Notes: generated from the sequence alone by a model not told the origin. Shown: positions 35,334-45,989, counted from the first letter of the stretch. The stretch is DNA of 59,362 nucleotides from Flaviflexus huanghaiensis (GCF_014118685.1 NZ_JACFAK010000016.1:1-59362); one strand, 5' to 3'. Translations and numbers: made by a program.

Positions 35334-36408
35334 GCGCGTAGGAGTGGTTCAGTGCACCACAGGGTGTGCCGTAGCGGCCCTGGATGTAGTCGAGGCCCCA
35401 CGCGATCTGAGTCGCGGGGTTCGTGCGCCAATCAGCTCCGTGCGACGCCATCTTCCCACCGGGAAGGGCCTGCGGGATGCCGTAGGCGCCAGAGGACGGG
35501 TTCTGGGCAAGGTGGTTCCAGTTCGACTCCCGCTGCCACAGCGTCTCGAGGCACTGGAACTCCGAGCTCGACCAGCCCTTGTTCGCCACCATCTGCTGGG
35601 CAATGCCCTTGGCTCCGCCAGCGTTGACAACAACCGGCTGTGCCGGGGCTGGCGCCGGTGCGGGGGCCTGAGCAGGTGCCTGCGCGGGCGCCGGGGCTTC
35701 GGATGCGGGTGCCGGCTCGGCTACCGGAGCCGCCTCCGGTTCCTTCGTGCCAACGGAGATGACTTCGTCAACGCGCTCTGCCTTGTGTACGACGATCGTC
35801 TGCTCGCGGGACTCCTCTTCGCCATCGACCAGCGTGACGCGATGGGTCACGCGAGTGACGCCATTGCGGCCCTCGGTCGTCACCCTCTCGGTGCCCTTCT
35901 CAAGGTTCGGATCGTCCTTGCGAACAGTCTCGAACTCGTCGACCTGCTCGTCGACGGCGATCTCGTAGGTGACGCGCTCGATCGTGACGGTCGCGCCGTC
36001 CTCAACCTCAGCGGCCAGATCCACGTTGACGCGGTCATCGCGACCGACGCTGATATCGGCCTCGGTGAGGGCACGGCCCCATGTGTCAGCGGTCGTTGTC
36101 AGCTCCTGTTCCTGGCCATCAACAGCGACTGTGTACGTCCTGCTGAGGTCCGGAACGTCGGTGACGATCTGGAGTGGGGCGCCAAAGGCACCCGCGACGG
36201 CATACGCGGCCGGGGCCGACGATTCGGTCGTGACTGCGACAGCAGACAGTGCGGTAGCTGCGGCGAGAGCTGCGACAGCGCCGTAGCGGCGGGAGCTCAT
36301 CGGGATTGCGGCGGATTCTGACCATGCGGCTTTGGCGCGGAATGCGTCGCCCTTCGGTGCCTGCACAATGGCCGGCGCCTTCGTGGTTCTGCGGGAGTGA
36401 CGTCCCAT
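35320..36408 (-). CDS. Resuscitation-factor-like secreted protein: DUF348, G5 and transglycosylase-like domains
   Basis: A 362-residue exported protein. A long basic N-terminus and hydrophobic segment (about 40-63) act as signal or anchor. A DUF348 domain (about 80-145) and a G5 domain (about 149-221) follow, then an Ala/Pro linker (222-262), then a lysozyme-fold domain (263-362). The catalytic Glu294 candidate is in WQRESNWN, and Cys286/Cys350 could form a disulfide. The architecture is that of RpfB, but the catalytic domain is of the transglycosylase (SLT-like) type ending in ARGWY. It would cleave peptidoglycan. The start at 36408 follows GAGG and is preceded by an AT-rich promoter region. 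The rpfB - rsmA - ispE order is conserved in actinobacteria. Confidence 0.88.
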   Translation of the reverse strand: MGRHSRRTTKAPAIVQAPKGDAFRAKAAWSESAAIPMSSRRYGAVAALAAATALSAVAVTTESSAPAAYAVAGAFGAPLQIVTDVPDLSRTYTVAVDGQEQELTTTADTWGRALTEADISVGRDDRVNVDLAAEVEDGATVTIERVTYEIAVDEQVDEFETVRKDDPNLEKGTERVTTEGRNGVTRVTHRVTLVDGEEESREQTIVVHKAERVDEVISVGTKEPEAAPVAEPAPASEAPAPAQAPAQAPAPAPAPAQPVVVNAGGAKGIAQQMVANKGWSSSEFQCLETLWQRESNWNHLAQNPSSGAYGIPQALPGGKMASHGADWRTNPATQIAWGLDYIQGRYGTPCGALNHSYARGWY

Positions 36409-36452
36409 GAATAAAACCTCGTCCGTCTGTTTGTTTCGAATACTTGACCGAG

Positions 36453-36483
36453 TGTAATCAAATTTTGCTCGATTGTAATCAAA
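36453..36483 (-). promoter_or_regulatory. Direct repeat upstream of the Rpf-like gene
   Basis: TGTAATCAAA occurs twice, at 36453-36462 and 36474-36483, 21 bp apart (two helical turns), 45-75 bp before the start codon. It resembles the GTAAC-type direct repeats bound by MtrA, a known regulator of rpf and cell-wall hydrolase genes in actinobacteria. Binding is inferred. Confidence 0.45.
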
Positions 36484-36572
36484 ACGTGATCTATTGCGCC
36501 AGGCCTGAGCCGCCAAGGATGTGGTGACGCGCGCGCTCGCCCAGCCGCCGATTGGACGGTACGCGCGCGCGA

Positions 36573-37505
36573 TCAGCGGAAATACACTACTTCTGTCGTA
36601 TCGACGAGCTGCTGGCACAGTGTGACGATCGGCACATTCAAAATTTCTGCCATCGCCCGGACTGTGAGGGTCACGAGATAGGGGGCGTTCGGGCGGCCCC
36701 GGTGCGGGTGAGCCGTGAGGTATGGGGCGTCGGTTTCGACGAGGACAAGCTCGGCGGGGAGCACTCGTAGGGCCTCCCTCGGATCCTCATTCTTCGGGAA
36801 CGTCACCGTGCCGGCGAAAGAGGCGTACCACCCGTTCGCTGTGAGAACCTCTGCGAGATGCCGGTCGCCCGAGAAACAGTGAAAGACCGTTCGGTCGGGC
36901 GCACCATCCTCGAGGAGAATCCGCACCGTGTCCTCATGGGCCTCGCGGTCGTGGATCTGGAGCGGGAGTCCCAGTTCTTTCGCAAGCTGGATATGGGCGC
37001 GGAACGATTCCTGCTGGGAGCGTTTCCCTTCAGCGCCGGTGCGGAAGTAGTCGAGGCCAGTTTCGCCGATGGCGACGATCTCCGGCTCACGAGCGAGGTC
37101 CGCGACCATGCCGATCGCCTCGTCCAGCCCGAACGCTCGGTGATGCTCTTCGACTCGCGGCTCGAGGCCGTCCGGGCCCATCTCCCGGACCCCGGCATGC
37201 ATCGGCACCTCGTTTGGATGGATGGCGATCGCAGCAGAGAACTCCGGGTGGGCGCGGGCGAGATCAATGACGTCCTGGAGATCAGGGATTTCGCAACCAA
37301 CCGTGATGGCACGGCTGACTCCCGCTCTCGCCATCGCTGCGACCTGACCCTCGATAAGGAGCGGGTGGCGAGGGTTACCCTGGTCATCGACCTTCTGCAC
37401 CTGGCCGGGCTTGTCGGTGCCCACATGCGTGTGGTTGTCGATGACGGGCACCGGGAGCGGCTCGGGGATGGGAGGGAGCGTTGAACGCCCCTTCTTCGCA
37501 CTCAC
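36573..37505 (-). CDS. TatD family metal-dependent deoxyribonuclease
   Basis: A 310-residue TIM-barrel hydrolase. Metal ligands are visible in VIDNHTHVG (HxH), [19 protein letters not shown] and FHCFSGD, and [14 protein letters not shown] near the C-terminus holds the conserved Asp. TatD enzymes are 3'-5' exonucleases with DNA-repair roles. The start overlaps the metG stop by 4 bp. The metG - tatD - rpf - rsmA order is the usual bacterial arrangement. Confidence 0.92.
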   Translation of the reverse strand: MSAKKGRSTLPPIPEPLPVPVIDNHTHVGTDKPGQVQKVDDQGNPRHPLLIEGQVAAMARAGVSRAITVGCEIPDLQDVIDLARAHPEFSAAIAIHPNEVPMHAGVREMGPDGLEPRVEEHHRAFGLDEAIGMVADLAREPEIVAIGETGLDYFRTGAEGKRSQQESFRAHIQLAKELGLPLQIHDREAHEDTVRILLEDGAPDRTVFHCFSGDRHLAEVLTANGWYASFAGTVTFPKNEDPREALRVLPAELVLVETDAPYLTAHPHRGRPNAPYLVTLTVRAMAEILNVPIVTLCQQLVDTTEVVYFR

Positions 37506-39292
37506 TCGTCTGCGAGGCGAGCGAGTTCCTCGTCCACAACCTCAGGGTCGAGTTTGACGAAGACCGGGCTCGGCTTCTCAATCGGGGTTCCCACAGTGAC
37601 CGGCACGCGTGCCCACGGCCGCAGGTCGGTGTAGTCCCCGGTGATAATCGGATACGGGTCTCCCCCATCCAGATCCGTTGCTTCGTCGATCCGGGGCATA
37701 GGCGCAAGATCGCCTGCGCCACCCAGAATCGCATCGATCGCGTTCGAGGAATGCGGCAAGAACACCGACATCATCGTGTTGATGTCAGCAACGGCCTGGA
37801 CGAGAGTGTGGAGGATCGTCGCGAGGCGTTCGCGCTGTTCGGGTGCCTTGAGTTTGAACGGCTCTGTCTTCGAGACGTACGAGTTGGCGGAGCCGATGAT
37901 CCGCATGACTTCGGCAAGCGCCGAACGCTGGTGATGGTTCTCGATGAGGGATCCGACCTTCGCGAAACCGGCCTCGACCTCATCGAGAAGCTCCTGGTCA
38001 ACATCCTCACGAGCTCCGGCCTGCGGAATCCCACCGAAGTTCTTCGCGATCATCGCTGCGGTCCGGTTGACGAGGTTGCCCCAGCCGGCGACAAGCTCGG
38101 AGTTGTTGCGGCGTACGAATTCGGCCCACGTGAAGTCCGAGTCGGAGGTTTCGGGACCCGCAATCGAGATGAAGTAGCGCAGCGCATCGGGCTGGTAGCG
38201 GGCAAGAACATCCCGGACGTAAATGACGATCTTCTTTGACGAGGAGAACTTCTTCCCTTCCATCGTCAAGAACTCGGATGCGACAACCTGGGTCGGCAGG
38301 TTGAGCTCGCCGAACGAACCAGGCTCACCGCCCTTTTCTCCCATCCCGTTGTATCCGAGGATCTCGGCGGGCCAGATTTGGCTGTGGAAGACGATGTTGT
38401 CTTTGCCCATGAAGTAGTAGGAGAGGGCCTCGGGATCGTTCCACCAGTCCCGCCAACGCTCCGGATCACCGACGCGGCGAGCCCACTCAATCGAGGCCGA
38501 CAAGTAGCCGACAACCGCATCGAACCACACATAGAGCCGCTTGTTCGGCTTGTCTTCCCAGCCCGGAACAGGAATGCCCCAGTCAATGTCCCGAGTCATC
38601 GCACGGGGGCGAATCTCATCCAGGATGTGCTGTGAGAATTTGATGACGTTCGGACGCCACAAGCCAGAGGCCTCCCGCTCATCTAGCCAGCGCGACAGCT
38701 CCCCTGCCAGCGCTGGCAAGTCGAGGAAGTAATGGTCGGTCTCGACGAAGGTTGGCGTTTCGCCGTTGACCTTCGACCGCGGATTGATGAGCTCGACAGG
38801 GTCAAGCTGGACGCCGCAATTGTCGCACTGGTCGCCCCTCGCTCCGTCGTAGCCACAGTTCGGGCACGTGCCCTCGATGTAGCGGTCAGGTAGCGTCCGG
38901 CCCGTGCTCGGAGACACGGCACCAGAGGTCGTCTCTACGAGCATGTACCCGTTGTCCCGGACAGTCTCGAACATCGTCTGAACGACGGCGTAATGATTCT
39001 TTGTCGTTGTGCGGGTGAAGAGGTCATACGACAAACCCAGGGCGACGAGGTCCTCGACGATGATCCTATTGTTGCGGTCGGCTAGCACCTTCGGGTCGAC
39101 GCCCTCCTGCTCAGCGGCGACGAGAATCGGCGTGCCGTGTTCGTCGGTACCAGACACCATGAGCACGTCGTGGCCCACCATGCGCATGTAGCGGGAGAAA
39201 ACATCGGATGGCACACCGAACCCGGCAACATGGCCGATGTGGCGGGGGCCGTTGGCGTAGGGCCATGCGACAGCGGAGAGCACTCGAGACAT
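37502..39292 (-). CDS. metG: Methionyl-tRNA synthetase
   Basis: A 596-residue class I synthetase. The HIGH signature is HIGH itself in [10 protein letters not shown], and the KMSKS loop reads KKFSSSKK. The zinc knuckle has [18 protein letters not shown]. It is the MetRS type without the C-terminal tRNA-binding dimerisation domain, ending about residue 596. It charges tRNA-Met for initiation and elongation. The gene is divergent from pncA. Confidence 0.96.
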   Translation of the reverse strand: MSRVLSAVAWPYANGPRHIGHVAGFGVPSDVFSRYMRMVGHDVLMVSGTDEHGTPILVAAEQEGVDPKVLADRNNRIIVEDLVALGLSYDLFTRTTTKNHYAVVQTMFETVRDNGYMLVETTSGAVSPSTGRTLPDRYIEGTCPNCGYDGARGDQCDNCGVQLDPVELINPRSKVNGETPTFVETDHYFLDLPALAGELSRWLDEREASGLWRPNVIKFSQHILDEIRPRAMTRDIDWGIPVPGWEDKPNKRLYVWFDAVVGYLSASIEWARRVGDPERWRDWWNDPEALSYYFMGKDNIVFHSQIWPAEILGYNGMGEKGGEPGSFGELNLPTQVVASEFLTMEGKKFSSSKKIVIYVRDVLARYQPDALRYFISIAGPETSDSDFTWAEFVRRNNSELVAGWGNLVNRTAAMIAKNFGGIPQAGAREDVDQELLDEVEAGFAKVGSLIENHHQRSALAEVMRIIGSANSYVSKTEPFKLKAPEQRERLATILHTLVQAVADINTMMSVFLPHSSNAIDAILGGAGDLAPMPRIDEATDLDGGDPYPIITGDYTDLRPWARVPVTVGTPIEKPSPVFVKLDPEVVDEELARLADE

Positions 39293-39354
39293 ACTTCTAC
39301 GGTATATGCTTCGCGCGCTCTGGGAGGAATCTCGCCGCGAACATCACGCTCCGT

Positions 39355-39360
39355 TAGGAT
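39355..39360 (+). promoter_or_regulatory. -10 box of pncA, probably leaderless
   Basis: TAGGAT ends six bases before the pncA ATG at 39367 and no ribosome binding site precedes the start. The -35 region is not recognisable. Confidence 0.5.
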
Positions 39361-39366
39361 TGCGGC

Positions 39367-40005
39367 ATGAGCGACACATTTATGGAAGGCACCGAGCCCG
39401 AGGAGACGTTAGCGGAGCTTCTCGTCAGGCCGCACCGCGCCCTCATCATCGTCGACGTTCAGCCCACGTTCTGCGAGGGCGGTGCCCTCGCCGTCGACGG
39501 CGGAAATGCTGTTGCGCGCAGAATCGCCGAGTTCGTCGACACGAGCGGAGGGAACTACGGAGTCGTCATCTCCACCCAGGATTGGCACATCGAGCCGGGT
39601 GACCACTTCTCTGACGAGCCGGACTACGTCGATACATGGCCGCCGCACGGTGTTGCCGGAACGGCTGAGGCCGAGCTCCACCCCGCCGTCGCCGATCTTC
39701 CGGACGAATCTGTGAAGAAGGGCCAGTACGCTGCCGCTTATTCGGGCTTCGAAGGCACGACAGACGACGGCAGGATGCTGCAGGACATCCTCAAGGAATA
39801 CGAGATCACATCCGTCGATATCGTCGGTCTCGCAGAATCCCACTGCGTGAAGGACACGGCGCTTGATGCTCGGTCGTTTGTCGACGAGGTCAGGGTGTTC
39901 TCTGATCTCACCGCCCCCGTCAGCGCGGAGCTCGGGGAAAAGGCTCGAACCATCATGGACGGCGCCGGCATCATTCAGCTTGAGTCGAAGAACGCCTGGC
40001 TGTAG
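39367..40005 (+). CDS. pncA: Nicotinamidase / isochorismatase-family hydrolase
   Basis: A 212-residue cysteine hydrolase. The catalytic triad is visible as Asp30 (LIIVDVQPTF), Lys119 (KKGQYAAAYS) and Cys160 (AESHCVKDTA). The metal site is Asp72, His74 and His80 (DWHIEPGDH), which is specific for nicotinamidases. It converts nicotinamide to nicotinate for NAD salvage and would also activate pyrazinamide. A hairpin terminator follows. Confidence 0.9.
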   Translation: MSDTFMEGTEPEETLAELLVRPHRALIIVDVQPTFCEGGALAVDGGNAVARRIAEFVDTSGGNYGVVISTQDWHIEPGDHFSDEPDYVDTWPPHGVAGTAEAELHPAVADLPDESVKKGQYAAAYSGFEGTTDDGRMLQDILKEYEITSVDIVGLAESHCVKDTALDARSFVDEVRVFSDLTAPVSAELGEKARTIMDGAGIIQLESKNAWL

Positions 40006-40061
40006 CTCCGATTCGCTACCGACTTCCGTGCCTGTCACGTTGAAGCGCCGCGAGCACAACA

Positions 40062-40091
40062 GTGGGGAGCATGCGCATGCATGCTCCCCAC
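40062..40091 (+). terminator. Terminator downstream of pncA
   Basis: A perfect 13-bp stem (gtggggagcatgc and its complement) with a GCAT loop lies 56 bp past the pncA stop. The remaining bases to 40247, before the convergent rsmI, show nothing else. Confidence 0.82.
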
Positions 40092-40247
40092 CGGCTTCCC
40101 GCCATGGGCCACACCGCGCGGGAAACATGCTCGACGAATCGAGCCTCCTCAGTATAACTTGATGGGTTTTGAGCCCACTTCATCGTTTTCTATGACGTAC
40201 CCCATGACTGCCCTCGCAGTGCCGGCGATTCGGCTTTTGGGCTCGGC

Positions 40248-41108
40248 CTAGGGGCCCAGTTCTCTCACTTTGAGTGCCGCATCGTACAGTTCCTTCTTTC
40301 GCACGCCGGTTCGCTCCGACACGTATCCGGCCGCAGCCTTGAGCCTCATCCCCGAGTCGGCCAGCAGGTTCACCTCGGCGACGTAGTCCTCCGCCCGCCG
40401 CTCGACATCTGGTGCGCCGCTGACGACGATCGTGATCTCACCGCGCAAACCCTCACGTGCCCACTCGACGAGATCGGCGAGCGGCCCACGGCGCACCTCT
40501 TCGTACGTCTTCGTCAGTTCCCTGCATACGGCCGCCTCCCGTCCCGCACCGAGGTGCTCGGCCATAGCCGCGAGAGTGTCGGCCGTCCGATGGGGCGAAT
40601 CGAAGAACACCATCGTTCGCTTCTCCGTTGCGAGATCGGCAAACACTCGAGCGCGTTCGCCCTCCTTTCGGGGCGCGAAGCCTTCGAAGCTGAAACGGTC
40701 TGTCGCAAGCCCCGAGATCGCGAGCGCGGTGAGGACTGCAGAGGCGCCGGGGATGACCGTGACGGGCACACCCTCGTCGTGGGCACGGCGGACGAGCTTA
40801 TACCCGGGGTCTGAGACAGTCGGCATGCCAGCGTCAGAGACAACGAGGACGGTATGTCCTCCTCGTGCAAGGTCGAGAAGCTCGCCCGTCCGCTCTGCTT
40901 CGTTGTGATCGTGGAAGGCGAGTACTCGGCCCGTCGGGGTGACGCCGATTCGACCAGCAAGATTGAGGAGCCGTCTCGTGTCTTCTGCGCCGATAACATC
41001 GGCTGTCTCGAGGAGAGTACGAAGCCTCGGCGTCGCATCGCCCGGGTCGCCGATCGGGGTTGCCGCCAGGAAAATCTTGCCGTCGCTCACCCATCCACTA
41101 TCGCCCAT
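40248..41108 (-). CDS. rsmI: 16S rRNA (cytidine-2'-O)-methyltransferase
   Basis: A 286-residue tetrapyrrole-methylase-fold enzyme that methylates C1402 of 16S rRNA. Signatures include [47 protein letters not shown] (in parts) and [17 protein letters not shown]. Two adjacent ATGs (41111 and 41108) and a GTG at 41090 are possible starts; homologues begin close to [10 protein letters not shown]. It is divergent from pmt with only about 40 bp between starts, an arrangement conserved in actinobacteria. Confidence 0.93.
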   Translation of the reverse strand: MGDSGWVSDGKIFLAATPIGDPGDATPRLRTLLETADVIGAEDTRRLLNLAGRIGVTPTGRVLAFHDHNEAERTGELLDLARGGHTVLVVSDAGMPTVSDPGYKLVRRAHDEGVPVTVIPGASAVLTALAISGLATDRFSFEGFAPRKEGERARVFADLATEKRTMVFFDSPHRTADTLAAMAEHLGAGREAAVCRELTKTYEEVRRGPLADLVEWAREGLRGEITIVVSGAPDVERRAEDYVAEVNLLADSGMRLKAAAGYVSERTGVRKKELYDAALKVRELGP

Positions 41109-41135
41109 CATGCACCGCCCCGTCATCCCCGCCCG

Positions 41136-41141
41136 TACACT
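41136..41141 (+). promoter_or_regulatory. -10 box of pmt, probably leaderless
   Basis: TACACT ends six bases before the GTG at 41148. The overlapping ATG at 41146 is out of frame and runs at once into TGA. No Shine-Dalgarno sequence is seen. Confidence 0.5.
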
Positions 41142-41147
41142 CGTCAT

Positions 41148-43085
41148 GTGACGGACCAGAACATCACTGCGGCGGCCAAACACGGCCGGCAGCTCAGCGA
41201 GCGGGAAACGGCTGCGTGGGAGCTCGAGTTGCGCGGCAGGCTTGGTCTGGTTTCGACTCTGCCCGCCCAGATCCGACTGTGGGGCTGGCTCGCGACTGCT
41301 CTGGCCGCCATCCTCGCGGCGATCACCCGATTGACGGGCCTGACCCACCCGCACCAGATGGTGTTCGACGAGACGTACTACGTCAAGGGTGGCTATTCCC
41401 TCATCACGTACGGGTATGAGCGGGACTGGGTCGGGTCAGATGCCGACGAAATGTTCGTCCAGGGCTCGGATGCTGCCGCCGATACTGTTGGCGACTATGT
41501 CGTCCATCCGCCGCTCGGCAAGTGGCTCATCGGCTTTGGTCAGGCACTCTTCGGCACCGACAACGGTTTCGGGTGGCGGTTCGCGACTGCGCTTGCTGGC
41601 ATCATCTCCGTCATCCTCATCACCCGCATCGCCCTCCTCTTGTTCCGCTCCGTCCCGCTCGCCGCCGCGGCTGGCGTGTTCATGGCCCTCGATGGCGTCG
41701 GCATCGTCTTGTCTCGCACCGGAATCCTCGACTCCCTCCTCGCGGCTTTCGTCCTCGCCGGATTTTGGGCTGTCCTACACGATCGGGATTGGACTCGGCG
41801 TCGGTTGGCGCGGCGCGTGGCACATGGGCCTGTCGATGAGAGCGGGCGTCCGCTCAGCACTCTCGGTCCCACTATTCTTTTCCGCCCGTGGCTCATCGCC
41901 GCCGGGGCCCTCATTGGGCTCGGATGCGGGGTGAAATGGTCTGCCATCTACGCGCTTGCCGTCTTCGGGATCCTCGTTTTCGCCTGGGACACCGCTGCGA
42001 AGAAGACTCTCGGCGTGAAGCGCTGGTTCACCTCCGGAGTCGTCACCGGCGGCGCACCGGCTTTCCTCAATCTCGTTCCCATCGCCATCCCCACCTATCT
42101 TCTTGCCTGGCTCTCGTGGTTCCTCGACCCTCGGGGCTACCGAAGGGGCTGGGCAGATACGAGAAGGGCTGCTGGCGACGAAGTACCGTTCGACCAGTTC
42201 GGCGACACGATCGCCGAATTCATCTCGTATCACCGCCAGATGTGGGATTTTCACACGGGCCTCGACTCGGAGCACACGTACATGTCCCAGCCCTGGGATT
42301 GGCTACTCCAGCTGCGCCCAGTCAACTTCTATTGGCCGCCGGAGGAGAAGCTCGTCCAAGACTGCGGCGCGGAGCGCTGTGTCCAGGCTATTTCCTCCAT
42401 CGGCAACCCGGCCGTCTGGTGGCTGGCAGCGGCCGGCCTCCTCGTCGTCCTGTGGTACGCGGCTGTCAGGAGGGACTGGCGGGCCTGGGCGATCCTCGCT
42501 GGATATGGGGCAACGTACCTACCGTGGTACGGCTACATCGGCCGCACCATCTACCAGTTCTATTCGGTCGCTTTCCTGCCCTTCGTCGTCCTCGCACTCG
42601 TGTTCGGCCTCGCCTGGGTAACGGACACTCTTACACCAGCGAACCTCCTCGCTCAACGGAGGGCGGCGGAGCGGGAGAAGAAGAAGCGCGGATCCGAGGA
42701 TTGGACACTCGCGATGAGGCCGGACCGTGAGCGGCCCGAACACGGCACCGCCTCCCCCGCTCAAAGCGCAGCCTCGGCGGACGATGCAATGTTGTCTGTC
42801 ATGACGACATCGACGATCGAGAATGACGATGTGGATGGCAAGGGGTCCGAGACAGTGGAGGATTCCGCCACGGAGGGCCCCATTGAACGGGCCGTGGACG
42901 CGATGGAGGCCGGCGAAGCGCTCGGGTGGGAGCTCTCCCACCCTTCGAAGCGATCCTTCGTCGTCTTGACCGTCACCGTCGGGTTCGTCATCGCTTTCGC
43001 CATCCTCTGGTGGCCGCTGTGGACCGGTATGACGATCCCCTACGATTTCTGGCGGCTCCATATCTGGCTCCCCGGTTGGTCCTAA
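41148..43085 (+). CDS. Protein O-mannosyltransferase (PMT family)
   Basis: A 645-residue GT39 enzyme that transfers mannose from polyprenyl-phosphate-mannose to secreted proteins. The essential acidic pair is Asp74-Glu75 in [14 protein letters not shown], in the first extracytoplasmic loop. About ten membrane spans follow, with [10 protein letters not shown] in a later loop. Between the penultimate and final spans lies a hydrophilic insertion of about 100 residues (Lys/Arg-rich, then Asp/Glu/Ser/Thr-rich), unlike the compact C-terminus of most members. The GTG start is chosen because the open frame upstream is antisense to rsmI. Confidence 0.9.
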   Translation: MTDQNITAAAKHGRQLSERETAAWELELRGRLGLVSTLPAQIRLWGWLATALAAILAAITRLTGLTHPHQMVFDETYYVKGGYSLITYGYERDWVGSDADEMFVQGSDAAADTVGDYVVHPPLGKWLIGFGQALFGTDNGFGWRFATALAGIISVILITRIALLLFRSVPLAAAAGVFMALDGVGIVLSRTGILDSLLAAFVLAGFWAVLHDRDWTRRRLARRVAHGPVDESGRPLSTLGPTILFRPWLIAAGALIGLGCGVKWSAIYALAVFGILVFAWDTAAKKTLGVKRWFTSGVVTGGAPAFLNLVPIAIPTYLLAWLSWFLDPRGYRRGWADTRRAAGDEVPFDQFGDTIAEFISYHRQMWDFHTGLDSEHTYMSQPWDWLLQLRPVNFYWPPEEKLVQDCGAERCVQAISSIGNPAVWWLAAAGLLVVLWYAAVRRDWRAWAILAGYGATYLPWYGYIGRTIYQFYSVAFLPFVVLALVFGLAWVTDTLTPANLLAQRRAAEREKKKRGSEDWTLAMRPDRERPEHGTASPAQSAASADDAMLSVMTTSTIENDDVDGKGSETVEDSATEGPIERAVDAMEAGEALGWELSHPSKRSFVVLTVTVGFVIAFAILWWPLWTGMTIPYDFWRLHIWLPGWS

Positions 43086-43103
43086 CCAGGGGCGAGTGCC
43101 GGG

Positions 43104-43943
43104 TCAGTCCTCCGGCGCGGGCCGGCTCGCGGCCCGTCCCCTGAAGTGGTCCATCGTTGCATTGATACCGAACAGATCGAGCACGCGATCAAGGACGGGG
43201 ACCGGCAGAATCTTCGCTACCTTAATCAACGCCGCGAACCTCGGCAGGACGAGGGATTGGCGACCGGACTCAATCGCGTCGAGAATCTTTGCCGCAACAT
43301 CATCGACATCGAGGATCGGCAGGAGCAGTGGGATACGTGTGTTGACCCCGTCGAACATGCCGGTGTTGACGTAGAACGGCTGGACATTGAGGGTGTGGAG
43401 CGGGGTACCCCGGTGGCGTAGCTCGGCTCGCAGAGACTCGATGAACCCTGTTGCGGCGAACTTCGAGGCGGAATAGTCGGTCTGCCGCGCCACCCCAATG
43501 AGTCCGGCAGCGGATGTGATCGCGGTGATTGAGCCCTTCCCACGCGCGATCATGCCGGGCAAGAAGACCTTCGTCACCCGGTACAGGGCAAAGACGTTGA
43601 GATTGAACGTCCTGGTGATGTCCTCCTCTGTGAGATCGAGGAACTCTTTGCCTGTGACAATGCCGGCGCTATTGATAAGAATGTCCACCCTGCCGTAGGC
43701 CGCAATAGTCTCCTCACCGGCCGCTGCAACGTGAGCGGGGTCTGCAAGGTCGACCCGGTAAGCGGTTGCACTGCCGCCAAAGGACTGGATCTCACGCACG
43801 ACGGCGTGCGCGGCCTCGGCGTCAATATCCCAGATGATGACCTGAGTGGCGCCGCGGTGCGCGGCGCTGAGCGCCAGCTCCTTGCCGATCCCGGACGCTG
43901 CCCCGGTAATGAGAACACTTGCTCCTGCTATCGGTGACCGCAT
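43104..43943 (-). CDS. Short-chain dehydrogenase/reductase
   Basis: A 279-residue classical SDR. The cofactor loop is ITGAASGIGKE, the structural NSAG motif is INSAGI, and the active site is Tyr-x-x-x-Lys in TDYSASKFA. It resembles the group of SDRs with a C-terminal helix related to lipid or steroid metabolism. Its start lies one base past the SSADH stop, so the two form an operon and may use the same aldehyde/alcohol pathway. The substrate is unknown. Confidence 0.88.
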   Translation of the reverse strand: MRSPIAGASVLITGAASGIGKELALSAAHRGATQVIIWDIDAEAAHAVVREIQSFGGSATAYRVDLADPAHVAAAGEETIAAYGRVDILINSAGIVTGKEFLDLTEEDITRTFNLNVFALYRVTKVFLPGMIARGKGSITAITSAAGLIGVARQTDYSASKFAATGFIESLRAELRHRGTPLHTLNVQPFYVNTGMFDGVNTRIPLLLPILDVDDVAAKILDAIESGRQSLVLPRFAALIKVAKILPVPVLDRVLDLFGINATMDHFRGRAASRPAPED

Positions 43944-43944
43944 C

Positions 43945-45483
43945 TCATCTCCACGCTTTGACGAACGTTCTCATGATCCTTGACCAGCCGCGTTCGCCGA
44001 TAAGCGGCGGCACCTGGATCGGGTGAACGAGGGAGGTCGCCACCGTCTGCGGCTCCGTGTATTTCAGCAAACCCGTATCCCCATGCCTGCGCCCGATACC
44101 GGATGCCTTCATCCCACCCATGGGAGCATGCATTGACGCCCAAGCGACGACGTAGGCGTCGTTAATGCTGACGGTGCCTGCCTCGATCCTCGCACCCACT
44201 GACTGGCCACGAACCGGGTTCGTCCAGATCGACGCGTTAAGGCCGTACTCGCTGTCGTTCGCCCGGGCGATAGCCTCCTCGGTATCTGCAACCCGGTAGA
44301 GGGAGACAACCGGGCCGAACGTCTCACTACGCGCAACAACCATGTCATCCGTGACATCGGTCAGCACCGTCGGCGCATAGGCGTGCGGGGCAATGTGCGG
44401 CAGTGGCTCACCACCGGCGAGCACGGTCGCTCCCTTCGCCTTCGCATCTTCCACATGTTCGGAGACGGTCGTCAGCTGGTCGGCGGAGATGAGGGGGCCC
44501 ATGTCGGTTGACCACGCGTAGTCCGCGCCGACCCTGACCTTCTTCATCGCCCGCACGAAACGCGGGACGAACGTATCCCACACCGCGTCCTCCACGTAGA
44601 TTCGTTCGGTGGAAATGCAGAGCTGGCCAGCGTTGGAGATGACGGCCTTGACCGCCCCCTTGACCGCCCTGCGAATCGGCGCATCATGAAGGACAAGGAG
44701 AGCGTTCTTGCCGCCGAGCTCCGCGGAGAAGCCAACGAGTTCCTCGCCCGCCTGGACTGCGAGTTTCCGACCTGTTGCGGTCGAGCCCGTGAACATGAGG
44801 TAGTCGCAATTCTTGATGAGTGGCGGGCCGAGGACCGAGCCGCGGCCAGCGACAACGTGGAACAGATCGGCCGGCAGGCCAGCCTTCTCGACAAGAACTT
44901 TCGCCGCCAAAGCGCTGAGGACAGTGTTCGAATCCGGCTTAACAACGACAGCATTGCCAGCCGCGAGCGCGGCAAGAGCGTCTGAGAGTGCGAGCGTGAA
45001 CGGGTAGTTCCACGGGGAGATGACTGCGACGACACCGAGCGGATGGTGGTGGACTGTTGCCCGTGACAGTAGCGGCAATGGGCCCGGCACACGAGTCGGC
45101 TTGAGTAGCGCAGGCGCCCGCTTCGCGTAGTGCGATGCCGTCATGGCGACGTCGCTGATCTCCTCGAACGCGTGGGAGCGGACTTTGCCGTTTTCTCCCT
45201 GGATGAGGTCAAGGAGCTCCTTTTCCCAGTCCCAGACGAGCTGGGAGAGCCGGGAAAGCACGGCGGCTCGGTCTTGTGAAGAAGTCTTTTGCCACGAGGT
45301 TTGCGCACGCCTGGCACGAGTGACGGCAAGCGTGACATCGTCGGGCTCACAGACGGGATAGGTCGTGACGGATCTGCCATCCAAGGGCGAGACAACCTCG
45401 GCGCGTTCACGGTGCGCGGCGGTTGTGATCCAGCTGTCGGCGCTTCCGAGCAACCTGACGATTGCGTCATCGAATTGAGTCAC
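43945..45483 (-). CDS. Succinic semialdehyde dehydrogenase-like aldehyde dehydrogenase
   Basis: A 512-residue NAD(P)-dependent ALDH. The N-terminal region is longer than usual. SPWNYPFTLAL, ELGGKNALLVL with the general-base Glu, and NAGQLCISTERIYV with the catalytic Cys are all present. It is closest in pattern to GabD2-type enzymes of actinobacteria. GTG start with AAAGGAGA upstream. It is paired with the downstream SDR. Confidence 0.88.
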   Translation of the reverse strand: MTQFDDAIVRLLGSADSWITTAAHRERAEVVSPLDGRSVTTYPVCEPDDVTLAVTRARRAQTSWQKTSSQDRAAVLSRLSQLVWDWEKELLDLIQGENGKVRSHAFEEISDVAMTASHYAKRAPALLKPTRVPGPLPLLSRATVHHHPLGVVAVISPWNYPFTLALSDALAALAAGNAVVVKPDSNTVLSALAAKVLVEKAGLPADLFHVVAGRGSVLGPPLIKNCDYLMFTGSTATGRKLAVQAGEELVGFSAELGGKNALLVLHDAPIRRAVKGAVKAVISNAGQLCISTERIYVEDAVWDTFVPRFVRAMKKVRVGADYAWSTDMGPLISADQLTTVSEHVEDAKAKGATVLAGGEPLPHIAPHAYAPTVLTDVTDDMVVARSETFGPVVSLYRVADTEEAIARANDSEYGLNASIWTNPVRGQSVGARIEAGTVSINDAYVVAWASMHAPMGGMKASGIGRRHGDTGLLKYTEPQTVATSLVHPIQVPPLIGERGWSRIMRTFVKAWR

Positions 45484-45560
45484 GGTGAGTCTCCTTTAGG
45501 CTCCCACCACTGTACGTCGCGACTGGAGGCGGCGCTCCAATTCGGGCGACCCAGCTCACA

Positions 45561-45989
45561 CTAGACGAGGCAGAACTCGTTCCCCTCCGGATCGGCCATG
45601 ACAATCCAGCCGCGGTTGATCCCCGACGGTTCGAAACGCTTGAGCCGCGTCGCTCCGTATGACTCGAGCTCGTCCGCACGGGCCTCGAGGACGGACATGA
45701 AGGGTTCGCCCGTCATTGTCGGTGCGACCGGGACGTCGAGGTGGACGCGGTTCTTCGCCGTCTTTGGCTCCGGGACCTTCTGAAAGTAGAGGCGCGGACC
45801 ATTGCCGTCGATGGGGACGATCGCGTCCTGATTGTCCCTCTCATCCTCAGGAATGCCGTGGAAGTCAGCGAACTCTTCCCACGTTGTAAATCCCTCTGGC
45901 GGATCGTCTCTGCGATAGTGCAGCAGAAATGCCCAGAAGTCGGCCAGCCGCCTCGGGTTCTTCGCGTCGAATGTCACCTGTACCACCAT
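45561..45989 (-). CDS. VOC family protein (glyoxalase-like)
   Basis: A 142-residue member of the glyoxalase/bleomycin-resistance fold. It has VQVTFDAKNPRRLADFWAFLL at the start, RLYFQKVPEPKTAKNRVHLDV in mid-protein and the ending MADPEGNEFCLV, in adjacent parts all typical of the actinobacterial Glyoxalase_6 group. No defined activity is known for this group. It stands alone. Confidence 0.85.
   Translation of the reverse strand: MVVQVTFDAKNPRRLADFWAFLLHYRRDDPPEGFTTWEEFADFHGIPEDERDNQDAIVPIDGNGPRLYFQKVPEPKTAKNRVHLDVPVAPTMTGEPFMSVLEARADELESYGATRLKRFEPSGINRGWIVMADPEGNEFCLV

Noticed and set aside
40854-41147. Long N-terminal extension of the Pmt frame
   Set aside because: This part overlaps rsmI in antisense and has no Pmt-like sequence. 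The GTG at 41148 starts the recognisable protein.
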